DNA from: Paucibacter aquatile | GTDB taxonomy: Bacteria; Pseudomonadota; Gammaproteobacteria; Burkholderiales; Burkholderiaceae_C | Assembly: GCF_002885975.1 (NCBI RefSeq) | Contig: NZ_POSP01000003.1 | Location: 62,001-126,000, forward strand | Direction of reading: 5' to 3' | DNA length: 64,000 nucleotides | Shown: one piece after another, positions 56,258 through 64,000 of the stretch | Layout: every line of letters starts with the position of its first letter | Position numbering within the stretch: the first letter of the stretch is position 1 | Position numbers and translations under genes: made by a program | The notes under the pieces: generated by a model | What the model was told of the DNA's origin: nothing | What the model saw: the letters and a program-made list of their open reading frames with translations, nothing else | The model's database searches: none

Positions 56258-57867
56258 TATTCTGTTGAAAAAGTCCCTACCTCGACCCGCTTGTGCACCG
56301 TACAATTTGAGTGTTAGCCGGTCGAATCTTGGAGGGCGCCGAGATGATGGGACGACAAGCGAGCGGGCAAGATCGGTTGTTCTATTCGTTCAACCTCGAA
56401 GACCACATTCCCCAGAATCATCTGCTGCGCGGCATTGATCGCTGCCTTGACTTCGCTGGCCTGCGTGAGCACCTGGCCGAGCATTACAGCCAGATCGGCC
56501 GCCCGTCCATCGACCCTGAGTTGATGCTGCGCATGTTGGTCGTCGGGTACTGCTATGGCATCCGCTCCGAGCGCCGCCTGTGCGAGGAGTTGCACTTGAA
56601 CTTGGCCTACCGTTGGTTCTGCCGACTGAGCCTGGAAGACGCCGTACCCGATCACTCCACTTTCTCGAAGAATCGCCATGGGCGCTTCCGTGACAGCGGC
56701 GTGTTCCGTTGGTTGTTCGATGAGGTCGTGCGTCGCTGTATGGCAGCCGGCCTCGTCAAGGCTGAGGGCTTTGCAGTAGATGCCAGCATCGTGGAGGCCG
56801 ATGCCAGCAGCCAGCGTGGTGTGGCTGGCACCGAGTCGGTTGACTGGAAAGATCCAGCACTGAGCACACGCGCCGTGCGCGAGTACCTGGAAGGATTAGA
56901 TGCCGAAGCCCTTGGCAAGGTCCTAGCCAAGAAGATTTCGCTGACCGACCCACAAGCAAGTTGGACGGCGGCGACGGGCGGCCCCGCGTTCTTCGCCTAC
57001 TCGACGAATTACCTCATCGATGCCGAGCATGGCGTGATCATGGATGTCCAGGCCACGCCGGCCCACCGCACCGCCGAGGTCGAGTCGACCAAACTGATGG
57101 TTGATCGAGTGCAGGAGCAGTTCGGCCTCAAGCCCGAGCGGTTGATCGGCGACACGGCCTACGGCACGGCGCCCATGCTGAGTTGGATGGTGGACGAAAA
57201 GGGCATCGAACCCCATGTGCCCGTCTGGGATCGCACGCAGCGCGATGACGGCACGCTCTCAAGCAACGAGTTCACTTGGGACGAGCAGGCCAAGGAATAC
57301 ACCTGCCCACAAGGTCGCCCGCTGCGCAGCCAGTGGCGAGTCTTCAAGATTGAGCGCAGTCACATCACCAAGGCCGACACTGTGATTTACCGTGCGAGCC
57401 AACAAGATTGCGCCAACTGCCCCGAGAAGCAGCGCTGCTGCCCCACCACCCCTATGCGCAAGATCGTTCGCAGCGTTCACGAAGCCGCACGGGACGTAGG
57501 GCGCAAGATTGCCACCACCGAACAGTACGAGCGCTCACGTTGCCAACGCAAGAAGGTGGAAATGCTGTTTGCCCACCTGAAGCGAATCCTGCGGCTGGAT
57601 CGCTTGCGCCTGCGAGGACTTAGTGGCGCGATGGACGAGTTCACGATGGCTGCGGCAGTACAAAACCTGCGTCGTTTGGCGATGCGGGTGCCGCAAGGTC
57701 CACCAACTCAAGGCACAGCTACGCCCGCTTGAGGCGAAACCCCATCGATTAACCTCAAAACCGGGTCGAAAGACCTGGTTCAGACGAAGAAAAGGTGAGT
57801 TGAGCGCCTTCGCCTTCCCTTCCGCAACGTCGCCTTCGAGCCGATCAGCGACTTTTTCAACAGAATA
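56258..57867 (+). mobile_element. Insertion sequence, IS1182-like, complete, 1610 bp
   Basis: The ends carry an 18-bp perfect inverted repeat, TATTCTGTTGAAAAAGTC at 56258-56275 and its reverse complement at 57850-57867. On each side stands TGCC (56254-56257 and 57868-57871), a 4-bp target-site duplication. The single transposase gene inside is intact. Intact ends, duplication and open frame indicate a recent insertion. It landed between the inverted repeats and the isocitrate lyase terminator and breaks no gene visible here. Confidence 0.92.
56344..57732 (+). CDS. IS1182-family DDE transposase
   Basis: A 462-residue transposase from the ATG at 56344. The N-terminal domain (about residues 10-120) has LFYSFNLEDHIPQNHLLRGI, IGRPSIDPELMLRMLVVGYC and DHSTFSKNRHGRF, as in IS1182/IS5-type enzymes. 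The DDE domain has FAVDASIVEADAS (first Asp), IGDTAYGTAPML (second Asp) and the final Glu in RKKVEMLFAHLKRIL. The Cys-rich CANCPEKQRCC segment near residue 362 is typical of the IS1182 family. GGAGGGC lies before the start. About 117 bp of non-coding DNA separates the stop from the right end. Confidence 0.92.
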   Translation: MMGRQASGQDRLFYSFNLEDHIPQNHLLRGIDRCLDFAGLREHLAEHYSQIGRPSIDPELMLRMLVVGYCYGIRSERRLCEELHLNLAYRWFCRLSLEDAVPDHSTFSKNRHGRFRDSGVFRWLFDEVVRRCMAAGLVKAEGFAVDASIVEADASSQRGVAGTESVDWKDPALSTRAVREYLEGLDAEALGKVLAKKISLTDPQASWTAATGGPAFFAYSTNYLIDAEHGVIMDVQATPAHRTAEVESTKLMVDRVQEQFGLKPERLIGDTAYGTAPMLSWMVDEKGIEPHVPVWDRTQRDDGTLSSNEFTWDEQAKEYTCPQGRPLRSQWRVFKIERSHITKADTVIYRASQQDCANCPEKQRCCPTTPMRKIVRSVHEAARDVGRKIATTEQYERSRCQRKKVEMLFAHLKRILRLDRLRLRGLSGAMDEFTMAAAVQNLRRLAMRVPQGPPTQGTATPA

Positions 57868-57900
57868 TGCCGAGAACAGTCAGTCCAAGCAGCTGACAAC

Positions 57901-57932
57901 AAAAAAGCCCGGTCTCCTCGTGGGAGCCGGGC
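57901..57932 (-). terminator. Rho-independent terminator of aceA
   Basis: Read on the minus strand, GCCCGGCTCC and GGAGACCGGGC pair into a GC-rich stem with one bulged base, followed by TTTTTTG. It lies about 28 bases after the aceA stop at 57960. Confidence 0.9.
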
Positions 57933-57959
57933 CTGCCGTTCAGGACGCGATCAGAGAGA

Positions 57960-59273
<1,314 letters not shown>

Positions 59274-59841
59274 GGTGTGCTCCTGCAAGTGGGTGGTGCG
59301 ATATCGAAACTTGGAAACCAAGGCCTGATCTGCTGGCACCGATTTCAGCGTCAGGGCGGGCTGCCTTTGGCATCCAGTTCCTGCGGCTGAAGGGGCCGAA
59401 CAAAGAAGAAGCTTTGTTGGGCTCAAGATTAGTCCTCCGAGCCGTCTTGCGGAACACTTATGTCTTATATAAGACTTAATTTTTTACCAATAAAAATCAA
59501 TGACTTAAGTTTTGAATTTCTGATCGTGAAAAGCATTTCACCATCATGAGAAATTTTGCGGCGGCGCAGCATGTGCGAAGTTCACAATGTGAAAACATGT
59601 TTCCGCATCGTGCAAGGCATGGCGAGACCAGGCCCAACGGGAGAAAGAAAGAACCGCAGGACTCCTCACGGAGAGCCTGCGGTGTCGATGAAGGCTTGCG
59701 CAGAAGCGGTGAGCAAAGGCGAAACGGCTTGAGCCGACTCAGCCGCGGCCAACCCATTCACCGCGTGGGCCCACACCGGCCTGCGCAGGCGAGGCCGCAG
59801 CGAGCCGATGAGCCGCGACTCGCACCGCCCCGCCCCTGCCC
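59274..59841. promoter_or_regulatory. aceA upstream region with palindromic operator candidates
   Basis: The 568 bp between aceA and the receptor pseudogene hold no convincing gene. An A/T-rich island at about 59458-59610 stands out from the GC-rich surroundings and contains GTCTTATATAAGAC (59462-59475, perfect 14-bp palindrome), GTGAAA-N4-TTTCAC (59526-59541), TTCACA-A-TGTGAA (59581-59593) and AAACATGTTT (59593-59602). They lie 190-330 bp upstream of the aceA start. The first has the look of a GntR-type operator; the related TTTCAC/GTGAAA sites may be bound by one regulator. A plus-strand open frame at 59546-59899 has no family resemblance and is not called. Confidence 0.6.
59653..59683 (-). 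terminator. Terminator downstream of receptor pseudogene
   Basis: ACCGCAGG and CCTGCGGT form an 8-bp stem with a further CTCC/GGAG pairing near the loop. Read on the minus strand the hairpin is followed by the T-rich run TTCTTTCTTTCTC. It lies about 160 bases past the receptor stop. Confidence 0.65.
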
Positions 59842-62571
59842 CTATTTGCCGAGCACGTGGTTGAACTCCAGCCAGAACTGGCGGCCATGCGGCAGGTAGT
59901 AGCCCACCGGGTAGTAGGGCCAGCCGCCGCTGTCATCCTTGCGCACGCTGTTGGCCGGGTTGTTGACGATCAGAGTGACGCTGCTGCTCTTGTTCAGCTC
60001 ATAGCTGCTGCTGGCATTGAAGCTCCACTTCGGCGAGATCCAGCCCTTGCCGTCGCTGCTGACGATCTTGCCGTTGCGCAGGCCGGCCAGGGTGGTGTTG
60101 AAGGCGCCGTAACGCCAGTTCACGCTGGTGATGAGCTTGTTGGGCCAGTCGCTGAAGCTGCGGGTGCCGACCTGGTTGCTCGCCTCGTCACCTTCGAACT
60201 GAGCGTACTTGTAGCTCTGCACCTGGGTGTACTTGGCCGAGAAGACAAAGTTGCCGGCCGTGGCCGTCTTCAGGCTGTAGCGGCTGCTGATGTCGAAGCC
60301 GTAGGTGCTTTGCACCGCCGCATTGATCGGGTTGACCACGATCTCCTTGATCTCGCCCGGGCGCAGCACCGCGTCGGCCGGGTTGCGGCGCACGCGGGCA
60401 ATCGCGTCCACGCAGGTCGGGCTGCTGATGTTTTGCTCGCCGGTGCGGCAGTCGGCCTCGTCGCGCAGATCTTGTCACTGCTGAGGTCGGTGACCAGATC
60501 GCTGATCGAGATCTTCCACAGGTCCAACGAAGCATCGAACTCGCTGCTCGGCGACCAGACCAGGCCCAGACCCCAGGACTTGCCCTTCTCGCTCTTCAGA
60601 TCCTTGGAGCCGTTCTTGATGTAGTTCGGCTGGATGCCTGCAAAGTCGCATTTGTCCAGCGCCTGGCCCGCCAATGCGCAGCGGTAATAGTCGTTGGCCG
60701 AGGCGTAATTGCCGCGGCTCTCGGCCGTGAAGATGTAGCTCATGTCCGGGGCGCGGAAGCTGGTCGCGTGCTGGGCGCGCACGAGCAGCTCCTTGCTGGG
60801 GCGGAACTCCAGACCGGCGTTGTAGGTGAAAGCGCTGGTGTCGCGACCGGCAAACTTGTAGCTGTCGTAGCGGCCCGCCAGCGTGCCCGTGAGTTCGCGG
60901 GTCAGGGGTGCGTTCAGCTCGGTGCCCAAAGCCCAGCGGGTGCGATCACCGCTGACATTGGCCACTTCGCTGGTGGCGTAGAACAGGCCTTGGCCCAGGC
61001 GCGGATCGGCCTTGTTCTCAAAGCCCTGGCTGCCCACCTCGGCCAGCACCGCGGCGCGCAGCGGGCCCGCGGGCAGCTGCAGCACTTCGCCGTCGGCGGT
61101 GGCGCTGAAGTTGCGGGTCCAGGCGCGGTCATCGGCCTGGTTGCTGGACGAGATGCTGGCGTACTCGGCCGGTGTCAGGGCCTTGAACAGGCGCGCGCTG
61201 TCGGGTTTGCAAATCGGCACGCCGTCGGCATTGACGCCCTGCTGGGCACCGAGGAAGAAGCTGTCCACCGTGGCCAGCAGGCGCGGTCGGTTCAGCTTGC
61301 TCTTGTAGCCCGAGCTGTTCAAGCCCAGGTCATAGCTCCAGCTCGTGCCTTGCAGATCGCCACGCACGCCCAGCACGAGATTGTGGGCACGGTCTTTCCA
61401 TTCGCGGTTGAAGGCTTCGGCGCCGCCGATTTCCTCCGGTGCAAAGCGCCGGCTCCAGGTTTCCAGCTTGCCGCTGTTGGCATTGAGGAAGTAGCCGTTG
61501 CTGGCGCTCAGCGAGGTCCAACTCGGGCCGCGGGTGTTGTTCTCGGTGCGGGTGAAACCGAGCAGGGCCTCGGCGTCGAACTCGGTGTGGGCGTTCAAGC
61601 CATAGTTCAGCTGGCCGGCGAAGTTCTCATTCTGGTTGCCGGTCTGGGTGGTCCGGAAGCTCGGCGAACCACGACCGCTGCCGCCGTAGGTGCCCGACTT
61701 GACCGTGAAGGACTTGACGGAGCCGTCGAACAGCCCGGCCGCGCCTTCGCAAGCGCCTGCGTCCGGCGTGATGTATTTGTTGCTCTTGGCATCCTTGCGG
61801 CCAAAGACCACGGTCGGCGCCGCGCCGGTCAAGGTGGTGTCGGCCATGAACTCACGCTGGCGGCTCCAGATCAGCTGGCGCTTGCTCAGCTCCACGGCAT
61901 AGACCAGGCTCAGGGCGCCGGACTCCAGGCCGCCGGTCAGCTGCGCGCGAGCGTTTTCGCCGCCACCGCGCTAGGTGCCGCCCAGCTTGAGGTTGAGCTG
62001 GGTGCTGTCGACCTGCTTCTTGAGGATGATTTTGATCACGCCAGCGATCGCGTCCGAGCCATAGATGGCCGAAGCGCCGCCGTTCAGCACTTCAATGCGG
62101 TCGATCAGGGCGGCCGGGATGCTGGCGGTGTTGACGACATTGACCGAACCCTCGTAGGCCGTCGGGTAGTCCGCCACGCGGCGGCCGTTGACCAGGGTCA
62201 GCGTGTGGTTGGGCCCCAGGCCGCGCAGGCTGATGGCATTGGCCGCCGGGGTGAAGGTGTTGCCGAAGTCCTCACCCTGGGTGAAGCCGGTGTTCTCGGT
62301 CAGCGAGGCGAGCGCGTCGCCCACATTTTTGAAGCCCAGGCGGGTGATGTCCTCGGACTTGAGCACGGTGACGGCGGCCGGGCCCTCGGCCTGGGCGCGC
62401 GAGATGCGCGAGCCGGTCACTTGCACCTGGGGCAAGGTGTCGTTGCTGGCGGCAGGAGGCTGGGCTGGAGTTTGGGCCAGGGCGGCGTGCGGCAGGCCAT
62501 AGGCCATAGGCCAGGATGACAGCCAAAGCCAGCGGCGCCGGCCTGCTGCGGAACAGGGTCGGAGATTTCAT
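59842..62571 (-). pseudogene. TonB-dependent receptor, disrupted by three lesions
   Basis: The concatenated frames give a complete TonB-dependent receptor of about 900 residues: signal peptide from the ATG at 62571 (MKSPTLFRSRPAPLALAV), plug domain with LPQVQVTGSRISR, LRGLGPNHTLTLVNGRRV and IEVLNGGASAIYGSDAIAGV, then a large barrel ending at QFWLEFNHVLGK. Lesions: a 7-bp tandem duplication (ATAGGCC twice, 62499-62512) in the signal peptide shifts the frame; an in-frame TAG at 61971-61973 lies where a Tyr or similar residue is expected after LKLGGT; a one-base loss near 60469-60475 shifts the last ~205 residues. Removing one 7-bp unit restores a perfect signal peptide (LAYGLPHAALAQ). Substrate unknown. 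Confidence 0.85.
62499..62512 (-). repeat. 7-bp tandem duplication in receptor signal peptide
   Basis: ATAGGCC occurs twice in direct tandem on the plus strand. With one copy the receptor reading frame is continuous through the signal peptide; with two copies it is shifted. A further GGCC follows. It could be a simple mutation or a slipping switch. Confidence 0.7.
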
Positions 62572-62757
62572 GTGGAGCAATTTCCCTCGGTTGCAAACTT
62601 CCGCCAGTCCGACGGCAGCGCGGTGCTGCGGTGGCTGGCATGTCGGGTGTCGGTCTGTTCGGCTCACGCCGACCGCACCGTTTTGTGGAGCCGCAACTCT
62701 AGGGTTTGCTCTTAAGGGTTTGAACGAAGAAAAGGTTCTGTGCTTGGCTGAAAAAAG

Positions 62758-62783
62758 CACAAGCCCGGCGCGCCGGGCTTGTG
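62758..62783 (-). terminator. Rho-independent terminator of marC
   Basis: A 26-bp perfect palindrome whose core is CCCGGCGCGCCGGG, followed on the minus strand by CTTTTTTC. It begins 17 bases after the marC stop. Confidence 0.88.
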
Positions 62784-62799
62784 TCTTCGAGAGCAGTGC

Positions 62800-63402
62800 T
62801 CAGAGGCCGCCGATGAAATAGCGCTTGAGGCCGGCCAGGCACATCTCTACCGCAATGGCCGTCAGCACCAGGCCCATCAGCTTCTCGATGGCCGAGATCA
62901 CCGAATCGCCGAGCAGGCGGCGGATGCGATCGGCCATCAGCAAGGTCAGGCCCGAGACCCACATCGCCGCGCACAGCGCGCCGATCCAGTCCCAGATGCG
63001 CTCGGGCTGGCGCGAGGCCAGCAGCAGCACGGTCGCCATGGCCGAGGGGCCGGCCAGCAAGGGCACGGCCAGCGGGAAGATGAAGGGCTCTTTGCCCGGC
63101 TCCAGGCCGTAGGCCGATTCACCGGCGCTGCCGAAGATCATCTTGATGGCGATGATCAGCAGAATCACGCCTCCGGCCACTTCGAGCGAACGCTCAGACA
63201 GGTGCATGACGCTCAAAAAGCTGTCGCCAAAGAACATGAAGGCCAGCAGAACGATGGCGGCCAGGCCCACCTCGCGGGTGGCCACGCGGGCCCGGCGTTC
63301 CTTGGGCACTTCGCGCATGATGCCGATGAAGATGGGCAAACTGCCGAGCGGGTCCAGCACCAGCAAGAGCAGGATGAAGGCGGAGAGAAAACTATGATCC
63401 AT
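62800..63402 (-). CDS. MarC-family integral membrane protein
   Basis: A 200-residue membrane protein of the MarC/YhgN family with six predicted helices. The opening FLSAFILLLLVLDPLGSLPI and the later FIFPLAVPLLAGPSAMATVL are the two family repeats containing the conserved Asn/Asp-Pro and Pro-Leu-Gly motifs. No biochemical role is established; an early link to multiple antibiotic resistance was not confirmed. The ATG at 63402 is the family start; upstream in-frame codons to 63906 run through the divergent Lrp gene and are not coding. Confidence 0.92.
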   Translation of the reverse strand: MDHSFLSAFILLLLVLDPLGSLPIFIGIMREVPKERRARVATREVGLAAIVLLAFMFFGDSFLSVMHLSERSLEVAGGVILLIIAIKMIFGSAGESAYGLEPGKEPFIFPLAVPLLAGPSAMATVLLLASRQPERIWDWIGALCAAMWVSGLTLLMADRIRRLLGDSVISAIEKLMGLVLTAIAVEMCLAGLKRYFIGGL

Positions 63403-63531
63403 GGCCGCAATTGTCGCGCCCCTGCCGTGACACAAGACTGAACTTGCGCCGCAAATGCCCGCCAATCTCTGTCTTGCCCTTGACCACGCTCGTTCGCACG
63501 CCCGTTCCCAAGCCCACTCCCAGAGCCCGCC

Positions 63532-64000
63532 ATGACCGACGCCGCCACCAAGCTGGACACCATCGACCGCCGCCTGATCGAGGCCCTGCAACGCGATGGC
63601 CGGGCCTCCAATGTGGAGCTGGCGGCGCAGGTGCATCTCTCGCCCCCTCAGTGTTTCCGGCGCGTCAAGGCCCTGGAAGAGCGCGGCGTGCTGCGCGGCT
63701 ACCGCGCTCTGGTGACGCCGCAAAGCCTTGGCCTGGGCGTGACGGCTTTTGTCAGCCTCAATATCGACGGCGAAGCCTTCGACCGGGTGCGCGAGATCGA
63801 GGGCTTGATCCGCGACTTCCCCGAGATCCTGGAATGCCACACCGTTTCGGGCGACTGCGACTACCTGCTCAAGGTGGTGGCCAGCGACCTGAAGTCGCTG
63901 TCCCAATTCCTGACCGACCGGCTGATGCAGATCCGCGGTGTGGCCGACATCCGCTCGATGATTTGCCTGGAAGAGATCAAGCCGCCCTCCCCCTTGCCAG
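63532..64000 (+). CDS. Lrp/AsnC-family transcriptional regulator, 3' end cut by window
   Basis: Lrp/AsnC regulators bind DNA as octamers and respond to amino acids. The visible 156 residues include the helix-turn-helix (LDTIDRRLIEALQRDGRASN and LAAQVHLSPPQCFRRVKALE) and the RAM/AsnC ligand domain (VTAFVSLNIDGEAFD, CHTVSGDCDYLLKVVA, IRSMICLEEIK). The protein is nearly full length, so only a few residues are missing at the right edge. It is divergent from marC with a 129-bp gap that should hold both promoters. The effector is not predictable from the sequence. Confidence 0.92.
   Translation, partial: MTDAATKLDTIDRRLIEALQRDGRASNVELAAQVHLSPPQCFRRVKALEERGVLRGYRALVTPQSLGLGVTAFVSLNIDGEAFDRVREIEGLIRDFPEILECHTVSGDCDYLLKVVASDLKSLSQFLTDRLMQIRGVADIRSMICLEEIKPPSPLP

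Noticed and set aside
55655..56310. Short open frames (60-210 codons) on both strands between the alcohol dehydrogenase and the insertion sequence
   Set aside because: They follow the inverted-repeat arms and read similarly in both orientations, as expected of repeat DNA and not of genes.
59546..59899. 117-residue plus-strand frame upstream of aceA
   Set aside because: It spans the operator-like palindromes and a terminator hairpin, runs into the receptor gene, and its sequence is Arg/Pro-rich without any pattern of a folded protein.

Overview
The window is a high-GC chromosomal segment that reads as a betaproteobacterium of the order Burkholderiales, probably near the Roseateles/Rubrivivax/Sphaerotilaceae group. 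Supporting signs are the gene order mltG-tmk-holB-pilZ-tatD, a ygfZ gene followed by a DUF4936 gene, PEP-CTERM secreted proteins, and strong G/C bias at third codon positions. The taxonomic placement is inference from gene content and order; no rRNA or tRNA gene was seen.

Region 1 (1-16 kb) is a type VI secretion (T6SS) gene block on the minus strand. It runs vgrG, two unrecognised genes, tagH (FHA), pppA (PP2C phosphatase), a PAAR-like DUF4280 gene, tssK, tssL (with OmpA domain), tssM and tagF, mostly with overlaps or short gaps. It carries the membrane complex, baseplate protein TssK, spike parts and the TagH/PppA/TagF post-translational switch. The sheath, tube, ClpV, TssA/E/F/G and TssJ genes are not in the window. 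A membrane-anchored protein with an HExxH motif converges on it at the left edge.

Region 2 (16-25 kb) holds an alpha/beta hydrolase and a JmjC/cupin-like hydroxylase that converge and appear to share a small helical module. Next come an S8 protease with a GlyGly-CTERM-like tail, two PEP-CTERM proteins, and a secreted protein without an anchor between them.

Region 3 (25-45 kb) is the centrepiece: a probable eight-gene, 20-kb plus-strand operon. It encodes a TpsB transporter, a 4136-residue TpsA exoprotein, a DUF2341/LamG-ExbB fusion, two ExbD proteins, a TonB-like protein, a putative porin and a periplasmic coiled-coil protein. It looks like a two-partner secretion system with its own proton-motive-force energiser. 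Related locus architecture is known from the Pseudomonas aeruginosa pdtA/pdtB region, but the job of the energiser is not settled.

Region 4 (45-54 kb) is core housekeeping: ankyrin protein, TatD, PilZ, DNA polymerase III delta', thymidylate kinase, MltG, YgfZ, DUF4936, a thioesterase-GNAT fusion, an HSL-type esterase and a predicted outer-membrane protein.

Region 5 (54-64 kb) holds an iron-dependent alcohol dehydrogenase, a pair of ~197-bp structured inverted repeats, an intact IS1182-like element with 18-bp perfect terminal repeats and a TGCC target duplication, and isocitrate lyase with a palindrome-rich upstream region. It ends with a TonB-dependent receptor gene broken by three separate lesions, marC, and an Lrp/AsnC regulator cut by the right edge.
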